Below the pieces are notes generated by a model. It saw only the letters and a program-made list of their open reading frames with translations, searched no databases and was not told the origin of the DNA. Positions 27,101 through 42,300 of a stretch of 64,000 nt of DNA are shown here, piece by piece. A program made the position numbers and the translations under genes. Numbering within the stretch: the stretch's first letter is position 1; each line of letters opens with the position of its first letter. The DNA is taken from the NCBI GenBank assembly GCA_963920765.1, contig OY987245.1, positions 4,604,727-4,668,726 on the forward strand, written 5' to 3'. This DNA is from Ulota crispa. Lineage: Eukaryota; Streptophyta; Bryopsida; Orthotrichales; Orthotrichaceae.

Positions 27101-29504
27101 AACAATTTGATTTTGCAAATGATTGATTATGGCTTTTCTATTCAAGATTTTTTACATGGGTGTCCATTGCAATCTTGACTTTATGTAGTGTTGAGGGCTC
27201 TTGGGAGTGAGCCTCAAGTACACTAGATCTTTGAGAAAAAATCACATTAAAAATTCATTTAAAAAAATTATAGAGTAGATTTTGAGAAGTCATAAATTGA
27301 TTGGGGTTATGCATATTAGGCCCATTAACCTCATATTTTTTTGGTGACCAACTTTTCAGATTTGACATGTGAAAAGAAGATGAAAAGACTTCAAATCACC
27401 TTCACAGTTTTAACACCCTCATGATCAAACATTATAATCTTTCAATCCATTCTTGATATTGTTGTGTTTTCTTTTCTAATGTGATCTCTTTCATGTCTAG
27501 TTTCATTTTATACAGTTACAATTCAAAAAGAATCAATATAACTTATCAAAATGTTGATTTTTTATTCAAATTAGAGCAAATTTGTAGAAGCTCGGGAATC
27601 TCCAAGATCGTTCTGGGGTTAAGGGTTAATACTTATCATGTTCATGTTCAAAACCCTTAGATTGACGCTTATGGGTGCTCCTACCTTATTGATTGATACG
27701 AAATGTACACATATTATAGATATTGGGAAGTAATGGGAGAATAGTGGAGGCGCTTCATCTCAATCGTCGGCAGCCTTCAACCCGAGCTTTCGAAAGATTT
27801 GTCTGCAAGCGCTTGCACAAAAGTAAACCCTAATCGTTCCGTCGCAGCGATCGTCGCTCGTCGGGCTTCCACAGATCCTGCCACCACCACCACCACCGAC
27901 GACTGCGAGCCTCCTGCCGTCGCCATGGCGGACCCCGAAGTGGTGCGAACGGACTACCGGCGCAAGCTGCTGCAGCACAAGGAGATGGATTCCAGGCTGC
28001 GCAATCGTGAGTACTCTTCTTTTACCCGTGATTAGGGTTACACCGACCAAGGCCGGGCTAGGGTTTCGCAGATGCATATGAGCTTAATTCGTGGTGGTGT
28101 TTTTCAGTGCGAGAAAATGTCAAGACCGCGAGGAAGGATTTTGACAAGACGGAGGATGACTTGAAGGCGCTGCAGAGTGTGGGCCAAATCATTGGCGAGG
28201 TTTTGCGACAACTGGATTCTGAACGATGTGAGTGTTTGGCCTCCCTTTCAGCGTGTTAGTATGACGACGATGGTTAGCTTTCAAGAGAAACTAGTACATT
28301 AATTAGCGGATCTTGACGTATTCATAAAGATCAGTACTATTTTTCACAAATTTTGGATTCAACCCTAATCGGAGCCCTATCGTAATCCTACTCGATTAGT
28401 GTACGAGTACATGTAGCATGACTATTAATCTTAGTAGTGTTGCTTTGCTAGAGCTCGGATTTTTAGACATTCGAAGGTTAGGTTTTGAGGGAGACTAGTC
28501 CATTCGCGACTTTTTGTGTATCGGGATTTGATGATATTGATCTGGAGTAGTTTTTCATGTTTTAATTGTTTTTTGTTAGACAGTAATCGTGAAGGCTAGC
28601 AGTGGTCCGCGGTATGTGGTCGGGTGCCGCAACAAGGTCGATAAGGAGAAATTGGTGGCTGGTACTCGAGTGGCTCTTGACATGACTACTCTTACAATAA
28701 TGCGAGCACTTCCAAGAGAGGTGAGCTTGGTTGTCTACAGCTATTCTTTCTTAAGCCCTTTATGCAGGTTTTAATAAACCCTAAACTATCTTTCGTTTTG
28801 CCATTGGAGTGTTACAAACTTTTATAGTTATAACATAAGTTGATGTTTTCTTTTTACAGGGTTGGAGATTATTAATCTAGGGAAAATTTCATGGGTACCC
28901 CTGAAGTTTGCAATAATTTCATAGATACCCCTGCTTTTTCAGAAATATCACAGATACCCTTGGACCAAAAAATTTAGGCATTTGATTTGTTGTGCATGCC
29001 ATTTCCCTTCTTCCTTTGTGCGCACACATAACAAGAAAGAAGTAGTGTGCGCACAAATGGAGAAGGAAATGAAATGCATAACAAAACAAATGCTTAAAAA
29101 ATTTGGTTTAGGGGTATTTATGATATTTCCGAAAAAGCATGGGTATCTATGAAAATACTGCAAATTTCAGGGGTATCCATGAAATTTTCCCTATTATCTA
29201 ATGCATCACGTTGAGTCGGTGGTAACGTTTCTTTGTTTATTCACGTGCGTTGTATGTGTATGTGTATCCTAATGTTTCAATAATGCCCTTGTCTAGGTTG
29301 ACCCTGTAGTGTATAATATGCTTCATGAGGATCCTGGAAACATTAGCTACTCAGCTGTTGGAGGACTAAGTGACCAAATTCGGGACCTTCGTGAATCCAT
29401 TGAGTTGCCGCTTATGAACCCTGAACTATTTCTGCGAGTTGGTATAAAACCTCCTAAGGTATGTAATTTATTTATATTTCTATTGAACTATTGTTGAACT
29501 GTGA

Positions 29505-29663
<159 letters not shown>

Positions 29664-30137
29664 TAGGTTCATTCACAACGCACCTAATAAAATCTGCGTG
29701 ATGCTTGAAGGCAACACTGTTTCAACACACTTATGTAAATGCATGAGTTTTTTTCTTCCCAAATTTTATACGTGAAGTAATGGGGGCGGCGGTTGGTTGG
29801 GTGGGGCAGCAATTCGTTTAATGTTGTATTTTATTGATGCTCTTTTTTTCTCTTTTCTGTTTTTTTTACTAGATTACTTGGACTTCTAGAATAAGATGAT
29901 CATGAAATTTTGGTTGGGCATGCTTTTGTGTCTGATGTATGGTCCTACTCCTGTGCAGGTGGTTTCTAGTGCGATTGTGGACAAGTACATAGGAGAAAGT
30001 GCAAGGCTCATTAGGGAGATGTTTAGTTATGCTCGCGACCATCAAGTACTATCTCTCTCCACCCCCCTTTAGTTTACTTATTTAAGTTGAGGCGATTGCA
30101 TGAACAATTCTTGTTTTGGTGCTATTTGTCATTCTAA

Positions 30138-30362
<225 letters not shown>

Positions 30363-33300
30363 TGAATGGATTGACGTTTCCTGGCACTGTACAAAGAGAT
30401 GCATTTGTGAAAACTTTGTATATCAACAAAGAATTCTCTCTCATCATTCACAATGACCTGAGAACTCAGGTAAAGATGATCATGGCAACAAATCGGCCAG
30501 ATGTTCTTGACCCTGCTCTACTCCGACCAGGTCGTTTGGATCGAAAGATTGAAATTCCTCTACCAAATGAGCAATCTCGAACGGAGATTTTGAAGATTCA
30601 TGCATCTGGTATCACAAAGCATGGGGAGATTGATTACGAGGCTGTTGTTAAACTTGCTGAGGTATAATATTTCTCTGGTTGCATGCTTGTGTATCCTAAA
30701 AAATTCTATGCTGTTATTGACAAATTTTAAAGTGCAGAATCTTACCCTCAGCGATCTCGGATAGTTATGTTCCTATTTCTGAACGGATTGTTTGTGGCTG
30801 TCTGTTATGTATTTCAGGGTTTCAATGGAGCCGATCTGCGCAACGTGTGCACTGAAGCAGGGATGTTTGCAATCCGAGCCGATCGTGACTATGTTGTACA
30901 GGAAGACTTCATGAAGGTACTTCCCTGATTTCTTCGTCTCTAGGGGCGAACTAAGAGATAAATCTTGACGTGGTTTATTTAGGTGAAGGATCTTTTCAAG
31001 ACACTAGTACGGGTAGTTTTGAATACTGTCTCGCTATCAGGTTATTTACCTGCCATATGACTTCCTGATGTGAGAACCGTGTTGCAAACTAGTGTTTTAC
31101 AGTTATATAAATAGCCTATTTAAAAGGGAGAATTTCATGGATACCCCTGAAGTTTGCAATATTTTCATAGATACCCCTGCTTTTTCAGAAATATCACAAA
31201 TACTCTTGGGCCAAAGATTATAGGCGTTTGTTTTGTTGTGTATGTCACTTTCCTTTTTCCTTTGTGCGCACGCATAACAAGAAAGAAGAAGTGTTTTCAC
31301 AAAGGGAGAAGGAAGTGACATAAGAAATCAAACGCCTAATTTTTTTGGTCTAGGGGTATTTGTGATATTTCTGAAAAAGCAGGGGTATCTATGAAAATAT
31401 TGCAAACTTCAGGGATATCCATGAAATTTTCCCTATTTAAAATACCCTAAAAAGTACGAAAGTAAAATATTGGTAATCACAGAGACTCGTGAAATAGAGG
31501 TCCGTGCGTCACAATTTTGCGTGTTTGTTTACAGTGTGTGGTTTCCTTTCAGGCTGTTCGGAAGCTCACTGACGCAAAGAAGCTGGAATCAAGTGCTCAT
31601 TACAGCACGGATTTTGGCAAGGAGTAGATAGAGTGCAAATTCTTTTATACGTCTCGATTTGCTTCCAGACATTTTGCACAGCGCCGGGACTCTCAACGCG
31701 GCAACGGACTCGAGCAAACATTATGATCAATTCTGCTGTTCATGGTCTGCCACTTCTGAAATATAAATCTCCCTCCTGTTTTTATGTACAAAACGTTACC
31801 GTTTTCAGTTCTAGTCAATTCCATTTTTGATATCACCTCTTAACTCTTCTTGTACCATGCTGTGATAATTCTCTTCGGAGTTACTACCCGCGATTTATTG
31901 GCACGATGGATTACTACATATATTCCATAATGTTGTCGTGGTCTGCCTTCAGCACATCTCTATGGAACCATTGAAGCATGTGAACGAATCACTTTCCGGC
32001 TATTGATGAAAAATGTGTCCATTTGTACTGTAAACTTACCCCGTATTTTTTTCGTTTTCGTAGCACAGCAGAACCTTTTCAGAATTGTTTGGCTGTGGAG
32101 CATTCTGCACTGTACTGGATACCTGTTGGAATTTACTTTAATGTCAATCCCGTCTTGGTTGAGTAGGGGAGTTCGTTGTGCGCATTAGAGTACAAGTGTT
32201 GTAGAGCTACTTGTAAGGGTCTTGTTTTTTCGGTAGGTAGTTATTATATGAGTAGTGGTGCTGACAAGAGAGGGTGTGGTTGTGAGGTATGCCTGTCATT
32301 GGGCTTGTATTTAATTTGCATGCGAAAGGTGTTCGTCCCGTCATCCGTCCCTTGGAGTCTTGAACACTCTAAACTCCATATTATCACAATTATGCTTTGT
32401 GAGATCCAATACTCTCTCGTTGCATGAATATCCTACAAAGTTGGTGTAAGGCAGCTACACTCATAAGCGTGACTGTCTCCATGCGCGTGACCTATGCCTG
32501 TGGCAGGTTGTCAGATATTTGTAATTATTAAAAAAGTTGGTTATGGATACTTAAATGATGGTTTGGTGACAAAGTGATGGTTATGGGTACTCAAGTGGTG
32601 ATTATGAGTGACAAAGTGATGGTTGTAAGTGACTTGCATGACAGTTTTGAGTGCCCCCATCTTGTTGTTTTTAGCATCTCCTACTCACTACTATGCATTT
32701 TTAATGATTTTGGACTTCGGAAAATCTTTGTGAACAAATGCTTGCAATTAGAACTTTGAAATTGATGTCAATATTCTTAGTATCCTCTTGCTAACTTACA
32801 ATATTTTTTTCAAAGTTTGTCAATTGATTTTCCTACTCCAAAACGCTTAGTTTCACACTTATGGGTGTCCCTACCTTACTCAACTAGAATCTCACTCCAT
32901 GTTGTTAGTACATTAAAGTAGGAGGTTCAAATCTTGACCATGTTCTAATTCCGTTCCCTACCTAAGAATGAGAGACATGTTCCTTCAAATATCTATTATT
33001 AATGAGTTGGGTGAGCTTAAATGGTTGGTAAGCTTACCTAACTCAAAAATAACAATAATAGATATTTGAAGGAATATGTCACTCATTCCTAAATAGGGAT
33101 GCAATTAGAACATGGTTGGAATTTGAGCTTCCTACCTTAATAATGATATATAGTGTTATGGCATTTATTGTGTATATATCCCATCATTTAACTTGTTCTA
33201 ATTCTCATTTAGTTGACAATTAATGCTCACATTGGATACTACTTTAGTGTAAGCTGAAGTATTATGATAGTAATTTAAAAAAATTGGTGAAGATTAAGGC

Positions 33301-36300
33301 AACAAACAATGTTCATGTTGACATTTAGTGTTGATGATATTAATAGTATTGTTGACACTTAGTGATACAATCTATAATTAGTGTTGAATTATTAACATAT
33401 TACACCTAATAATCATGTAGTTACATGCAAATGAAAACGATAGAAGGTAGATTCTATAGATTATTATAATACATTATTTAGAAAATAGTCAAACTAAATT
33501 GAGATAGTATCATTTAGTAATGATATTGTTCTAAAATGTTATAAAAACATTTATGCCTTATCCATTTTACTGTTATTGAGTGGTGTAATTAATTATAAAT
33601 TGATATTATTGTTATCTACATAAAAATAGCAACATGTTTGATACCATTAATAGAACTATTTGGTTGTTGAAATTTAGGATTTGTCAAGTTTGAATTCTAT
33701 GTTTTCACATTCCTTTGCTTACTCATGTCACATGCCCATGTTTGTACTATTGAAGTAATTCTCAACGTATGCATGTTGGTTGTTGAGCATGCGTACAATG
33801 AGTTGCACGAGTGTTTCAAAACTAAACAACATGATGTTAACAAACATCTACTTTTGATTATCTTCTTAAAAAAAATAGATATACAATACTTTTCTTACAG
33901 ACATATCACTAAATAATAACAACATGCTACACTTTTGATTGGTTTACATTTCAATTGTAAGTTACATTAATAAAGTGAAGATTGGCAAAAGATTTTAGCC
34001 ATGCGTATAGGTTTGCATCACAGAAAACCATGTTAGCATTTTGTGAGGTGAAACTGAGTGAACATAAGCTTAATAACAGATTTTCTACAACTTCAAAAGT
34101 TTGACTGTGTTTGATTTTCAAGGCGTCAAATTACAACATCGGAAATCAACCAACTACCAAAGCATTGACCTAGTCTTCCTATGCAAGACTAACACACGTC
34201 AGCCTGGCAGCTATGAAACAACTGCACATTCCACATGCTCCATGTGAATAAAGTTGTTGGCATAATCGATTCTGAGCAATCTATACACGCTATGCAAGAA
34301 CCTACTGGCCTCCATCCTCACCCATCAAGTAAGCAAGCTTGCCTTACCTTGTCCTCATCGTTGAAATTTCCGCAATTTCTCTTCATGCTATTACTAAAAT
34401 GAAAACCAGACACCACTAGCTCACATGGCTAAATTTGATTGTTGCAGACAATATTGAGACCACACTGATCTTGTGACTCAACTGGGAAGGAGGGAGGCGA
34501 TCTGATGATAAAGAGACTCACGAGTTCGGATTCAAGTTAATGCGCTCCAAAGGCAAATGACAAGCTGTTGGCTTTTGGAACAATTTCAAAGAATGACTGT
34601 GTACCTCAGGGCGAAACAAAGCTATGCTCTCAGTAAGTCTTGCAAAACAACACTTGCTGCATTACGACCAGGAGCGCCCATGACACCACCACCAGGATGA
34701 GCACCCGCACCACATATGTAGAGCCCCTTCACTGGTGTTCGATACCCAGACCTGCGATGGTAGATTCTAGTCAGTGATACTAATCAGTGATATATTAAAG
34801 ATTTTAATTGCTGACAAAGAAAATGGTCACGAAAAAACCTGGCCTTTTACAAAGGATTACTATTTCATCCCTAGAACCACTTCAATCAGAGTTTCACTTA
34901 CCACCCTTTTAGAGGACGAAGTAGAAAAAGAGCATCTAACCCCATTGCGCCATGAAAAATATTTCCACCTAAAACACGTTGAAAGTTCCGAAGTACTTAA
35001 AATTTTAATACAGCTACGGGCTTGTGAAACCCGTCCTCATAAAATATAGAGGATGATTGGCAATGTAAGAAAATCTGAGTAAGTAGAACTCACATACCAT
35101 TGCCCGCTCCGGAAAAATGGAAAATTTGCAGATATAATATAGTTGCATAATTAGATATGATCTATGTCGTCAACAACAATGATGAAACTAGTAAAAAAAA
35201 CTGAGCCTGTTAAAAGACGCGCAAGGAAGTTATACCTGTGAGTCCAAGAACTCGCTCAAGATCCGGAGGAGTAAGCATATCGTAACCTAAAATGGAGCTG
35301 GAAAAGCCAGGGGCATATTCTTCTATCAAATCAAAACATATCTTTGCAAATGCATCCTACACGACAGAACGTAAGTAAGTTAGTTCCACCGGAACAAACT
35401 TAAGCTCAGGCATGTAAGAATCTTGACAAACAACCATTACGAGAATACATAGATGACAGTTAAGGTCAATTTTTAAAACCAATGCATGCAGAAAACTCCA
35501 TCACCAGCCAAAACCCCTTTCAACAGAAATAAGAAATAAGACCCAATGAATGAATATAATCCTTCGAACTGAAACCTACCCTCGTCACTTGGTCTTGCCA
35601 GTCCCCAGTTTTCAAATCAAAAGGTGTGTACTGTATGAACAAATTGATCACGTGTTTACCTGCACGAACATTACTGTTAGGGGCGGAGGAAGCTACTCTT
35701 GAACTTCAGAGGAAAGTCTTGATTGACCAAAAATTGTTGTGAGAATTGACATAATGTGGAATTTATTTAAAGGTAGTGAGTGACAAGACAAACCAGGAGG
35801 AGCTATTGTTTGGTCCAATACTGAAGGGATGGTCATTTCAATCAAAGGCCTAGATGATGCTCGACCAAGCAACGCTTCCATATAGGCTGTGTCAATTTCA
35901 TCCATGCTGCACAAATGAACACGATTGGCATGAATAAAGAACATAGGACTGCGCTGCAGAGAAATACAGTATACCTAAATTTCTAACAAAAAAATAGCTT
36001 GTCTAGGCCTACCAGTCAGCACCCAAATGAATAGTCCCGTAATGCTCAGGTCCAGCTACGTTGTCTGTACGTGAGCAAGCTCGAAACATTGGTAGGCGAT
36101 CAACTGCAATGTTTATTTTTGTGGTTCCCTGAATATTTAAAAGCCAGGAATTGGTGAAAATTAGAATCTAAACATCACACCATCCTTTATCCTCTAAAAT
36201 AAGAGAGAAATTGATTAACATGCGCACGTGCTCATCAGCAACAGGAGAAGAAAAAGTTACAGATTTGTAGTCAATGGATTTGGCAGCACTCAAAAAGTCC

Positions 36301-39300
36301 TCGCTCAAAACGTTTTTCGGCATCAGCTTCTGCAAAGTCAAAACATGATATGAAGAGTAAGAACATAGAGCAGTGGCAAGACGGCTACAGGTGCAAAAAG
36401 TGTAAAAGTACATGTCTGGCGCCAAGCAAACCAGGTTGTGTACATTACGAACCCAAACAGCTGTATTTTTTTCACTTACTAGATTTTGTCTCTGAAGTAC
36501 AGGTCTCTAAGACTAGCATCCAGTCTTATTCATCCAGTTTCCAATTATATTATCATTTTGCTCCGGATTTGATCCTTAAAGATTTACATACTCCAAATAG
36601 CTTCAGGAAATTCAAACTTAATTCGCATAACCTCATGACTACTCACGACATGAGAAGTAATTTGAACATACCAAGAAGGTTACAGCAGGTGTAGCATTTG
36701 AGAGAACTTGAGATGCTCGTAACTCTGTCCCATCAGCCAACACAACCTGACCACTAGATCAGGGAACGATATCAAAGAGTTCAAGGCATAAGGTTTCACA
36801 CACTCAATAGTCCTCAGCTCTACCACAAATAACACATGCCAGATTCTATGCCCTCGTCTAAGCTATCCTGCACCGACGCAAAATCCCTTGCCGTAATGAT
36901 ATAAGGATAGGATCACTCGGTTCATACCCCAGTAATAGCTTTATCGACCCCAGGTTCATTGTCCACCAGAAACTGCTTTGCCTGTACCACCAGTCCTCGT
37001 CAAAGATTGATCGAAAGCTCCCGGCAAAGACAGAAAAGTTTACCATTTTTCATCCAAAAGAACGCAGGTACCATCGTAAGCAATTTGAGACTAAACCTTT
37101 ACAAAATTGCACGAAAACTGAAGAAAGTACTAACCTCCACATTTGTAGCTAGAATTGCACCAGCTTCTGATGCTGCCCTCGCTATGGAGGTGGATACGGC
37201 TCCCATTCCACCTTCCACATAACTAGCGACACCTCGAAATTAGAATATTCACAGTAATGAACTGGGAAACCCGATCCAAATTTTGGTCCAAAACACAATC
37301 ATCTGAAATATAACAGTCGCCTATACTGCTTACAATTTCAGAATCTATTCCAGCATTACATTCCACAGGTCTCATAATTATTTCAAAAACATCAACGGTC
37401 AAACTGAAGTATAAGAAAGATATTTTCAATTCACTAAACAACGCTTCCGCAATTTCATAAGGAAATAAATAAGTCGGGGTAAATGTACTCACGACCAGAT
37501 ACCACGGGAACCATTCGTTTCTCCCATCACGTGATGCAAAAGCACATATCCACTGCCAGGCGTATGGACACTGGCCTGCCCGATCAAACATTATATTGGG
37601 TTACAACATTGTCCTATGAATTTAAGTCAAGAGGATTGACACAAAGAGAATAGCGTACCATTGCTCCAATTACAGCATCCGTTGCCAAGGTAGCCTTTAA
37701 GACATCTGACTGCCATGCACAGAACACATGTCAAAAGCAAACAGTTTCAGCAGCATCCACTATCATACAGCAGAATCAAGTCATTCAGAGTGTGGACTTC
37801 ATGGCAAGCACTATCACAAAGTCAGTGGATTTCTCAGAAAGGAAGAATAACGAGATTGTTTTGCCAGAACTGGAGGCAGATCATACGGGTACTAAGTGCG
37901 TCAGACTCCTTATTGAAGCTACCATATTAAAAGCGGGAAATTGTTTAGTATGCCAGTCTTCAATGCGCTTCTTTTCACTCATAGCGACATTCAGGAAGAC
38001 AAGGGTAATTGATTCTAAAGGTTAACACCATACCTCAAACCAGTTGTTCAGCACCTTGGAAGCAGGTGCTAGCAGCAGCTCCATAAATGATCTGTTTAAA
38101 AGGAGTAATCTCCACACAAGGTATTCTTAAATCCCCAAACTCATGAATAGCTCACAAATCAATCTTAGAAAGCATTAACATGGTACAGTACAACAACATA
38201 TTAAGCACAACAGGAGTCACTTCTCTCATAAAGTTCAAAGCATATGAATCTTTGCTCTGAAGCGAACATTCAGATATGGCTATTGTTTAAGTCGGACTAA
38301 TAAGAATCTACGACAGAAAGCATAATGTAAAACATGATGGGTTGCCACAAATGTTAAAAAAAGAGGGTTCGGTAGGTCGCTTACGTAATCTCGTGCTGCT
38401 TCAGTTTTGAGGACCGTTTCAGTAAGCTACCCAAGACTTTTGACCTTGACCAGCCATCGGCTATTTTTCCTGCTAAAGAGCTTTCACCCAAAACCGCTTC
38501 TGGGGGTACTGTGTCCAAAAGCGGGTCCATCACTGTACAGAATTTTTCCAGCATATGCTCGTACCTTTTCACATAAAATAACGTCATCTATGAGGTTCTA
38601 AAAGGTTGAGTAAACTAAATGCTTTGCTTAGAGAAGAATCACTACTGGAATATCCCGGAGTAGATGGAATGCTTGATTTAACAACTACTACAATCTACTC
38701 GTGAACATCATAGAACAGCTTACAAGACCTACTTAGGATAGGCGACTGCATCATTCTTGGAAAATTTGCGTATTTCAGCCTCGTTGACCTTAGGGTCGGG
38801 GCCCATGAGAAGGAACCGTCCATCCACAGTTGGGGTAAAGGAAGACGGGTTCCTAGGAAGTAGCTTGAGCCCATGTCTTGCTAACTCCAGCTCTCTGAAG
38901 AATACACAATCACGAAATCATCGAGTTTAATGGTCAACTGCATTAACAGTTCAGAATTCAAGGTTCGAGCACCTTATAGAGAAACACTCACTCAAAGGTG
39001 AAAGTGTAGGATGATCATTCTCTATCTCACGTTTCATTCCTGGTCAAAGCCAGTAAAGAAAACATTCTAGCAGCCAATACGCGTTACTAATTCCAGCAAC
39101 ATACTCAGCAGAAACAAATTAGGTTTGCGCAAGGGCACGTACAATTAACAATTTAACATCTTACTGCTAAAAACAAAAACTTGCATGGCACGATCCCGTC
39201 AGAACCAATAATAGCTCTAATAACATGAAACATCCTTATTGTATAAAAAAATCAATAAATAATCACCCTCCAGTACTGTCCGAGAAAGTAGAAAAGCTCA

Positions 39301-42300
39301 CTGTATAATTGCAGGCCGAAGCAAACTTTGAAGATAGCTTGCTCTAGAGAACTTAAACCCTGGAACAATCTCCTCCGTAACTGCTGCGCCCCCGAGAACA
39401 TGACGCCTCTCAAGCACTGCCACTTTCAAGCCGGCTCGGGCAAGGTAGGCAGCAGCTGTCAGGCCATTGTGACCCCCGCCAACCACTACTGCATCCCAAA
39501 CCCTGCACGATTTGGCATCAACAACGTTACAACCAAAGTTTGACCTGACATCACTTGCCGTCCTCGGCTGGGATTAGATGACATGCCGTTTTGTGAGGCC
39601 AGGGTGGCAAAATCTCAGAGTTTTTTTACAATTAGGGTAAAAGTAATAATTTGTCCATATTATGGCGTTGTTCAATGGTATCCTCCTCTGTTGTTCAATG
39701 GTATCCTCCTCTGTTGTTCAATGGTATCCTCCTCTGTTGTTCAATAGTATCCTCCTCTGTGGTTCTAGGCTAAATCCGGGTCTCTGAATCCAAATATGAA
39801 TTCAAAATTCCCAAATTCAATGTCCTGATGGTAAATATCTAGCTCTTGGACGGTGAAAAAAGCTGAGATTTTCTACCCTGGCCTGACAAAACGGCATTTC
39901 ATCTAACCTCAGCCCACCGTCCTCCTGCTCGCTATCATGAAACAAATTACGAACGATAAAGTCAAAATTATCAAGGAAAAATGCGCACTGCATGGTAGCA
40001 ATGTAGCATTACATCAAAGGCAAGGCGCTTTGAGAAAAGTTTCACGCAAGTTGTAGAGTCCTACGAAGTTTCAGCAGGAAAACCTTGTCGTCAAGAAGTG
40101 CGGAATCGACGAAAATTTGAACTCAGTTTCCTAAATCAACGGATCCTGCTATAACTTCAAATCCTGAACAAGAAATTATGTATCTAAATATTCTAACATA
40201 GACATGAAATAAATGCATGAGACTTAGCAGAACTTATTATCAAAGTTTTGTATAGTTTTATCAACATAAGAACTTGATTACAGTCAATTTGGCACGATAA
40301 TGCTCTATCAAATACAACGCAAGTCCCTGTTATCTCCGAATCCCATGACATGAAAGTAGTGTCAGTGAAAAAGTATACGGAAGCAGTTTTCTTCCTAAAT
40401 CAACGGATCCTGCTTTAATTTCACATCGTGAACAAGAAATTACACATCCATAAATTCGAACATAGAACCACATGTTATAAATGCATGAGACTTAGCAGAA
40501 CTTAATTATCAAAGTTTCGTATAGTTTTATCAACGTGAAAAGCTTGATTACGGTCAATTTGGCATGATTCAGCCCTAAGGTAGGAGGTTCTAGAAGCCTG
40601 CAGGCTCTAAAATGGTGCACCTCCTCAAATGTATTCTGTTTGTACATATTGTTTTTCATAGCCTTACAACAACGTACAGCTGATGTACATTTGAGGAGGT
40701 GCACCATTTTAGAGCCCTACGCCATTTCCACTTCAAATTTCATAACTAATTTCACAAAGCTCCAAAAAATATGAAACAACTTGGATTAGACGCCGATTCC
40801 TCTTGTCTTTCAAGCAAAATTTACTGAAAAATATTTCAAGAAGGTTTACCTCCCCAAAATTCAATTTCAGCCCTTAGATGCTCCATTCATGAGCCTCCTA
40901 CCTTATCGAATACAAAGCAATTCCCTGTTATTTCCGAATTCCACCACATGAAAGTCATGTCAGTAAAATAATTTACGGAAGCGATTTTCTTGTCTAAATG
41001 CAAGGCCACGTCTCTTCTGCATTCAATTTGACGACCTTGCAATCGACGAAATGGTAAACCAAAAAAAGAAAGATACCTGTCAGTGAGAAAGCCAGTGCCA
41101 TGGACCTTGGCATCGGTGACAATTTGTCGTCGATCTCCAACGAAAATACCAGCTGGAACTTGCAATTTGCGAAGAAATAAGCTTAGCTTAGCCGTCGTCA
41201 TCGCCATCGCCAACTCGATCGACTGAGGAGCGTCCTTCCGTAAATTATTGAGCAGCTGCGTTTGCGGAATTCCTACCCGACGTTTTTCTGCAGCGGTCAA
41301 TGGCAGAGGCGAAGTCTTGAGCGGAGAGGAATCACACTAGAGCTCAGTACCGCACGCGAATGACCGCATAGTTTCAATGATGCGTCGCGTGGTTGCGCAA
41401 TTTTGATGGTGCGTCGCGTGGTTGCGGGGTTTTAATGATGCGTCACGTGGTTGTGGGGTTTTACTGATGCGTCGCATGGTTGCGGGGTTTTAATGATGCG
41501 TCGCATGGTTGTGGGGTTTTAATGATGCATCGTATGGTTGCGAGGTTTTAATGATGCGTCGCATGGTTGCGGGGTTTTAATGATGCGTCGCGTGGTTGCA
41601 CGGTTTGCATCTTGGACCATCCTATTTACAAGACTTTTTTTCTCATGTGGACATCCCTATAGGGGCATTTCACACTATGTCCCACATCTTAGGTGCCACT
41701 AAAATGAGAATCTGGTTGGTGTAGAGTCAAAAGTTGGGACTTGGCATTTCACGTTCCAAGTTCCAGTTGCTTAGAGCATCCTCAATCTAGTCATAACACA
41801 GGCATGGAAAAGCTTGTATAGAGTGTTAAATTGGGTTTCTCTAGGCTCCATTGCATCCGTTTCTTGCAAATGCATTTTGCAGGTCTCCTCACATAAAAGC
41901 GTCTCCCTTGCATTTTTGCACACTCTAGAGAGTCTTGGATAACAGTCCAAAGTGTGTGATTCTCTGACTATGACGCAAATTCCTAATTTTTTTGATATAA
42001 ACCTCCTCACATAAAATACCTAGTACAGTGATCTTTCACTAGGAAATGCATTACAAAATAAATAGTTATGTCTAATGAGTGTTAGAAGCCTATTTGCATT
42101 GGAGGCTAGCAAGATGGAAATTGCCCCTACCCTATAACTAAGCTGCAATTAGACATTGTTTAACCCCTAAATGTTGGCATGGATGAAAAACGTCTGTTGC
42201 CTCCGAAAAAAACTCTATATCCCAAAAAAAAGACCAATTTTGATTTGCTTTTTTTTCGAAAGTGATCATAAAAGCGCACTGCATCATGGAGGGCAAAAAT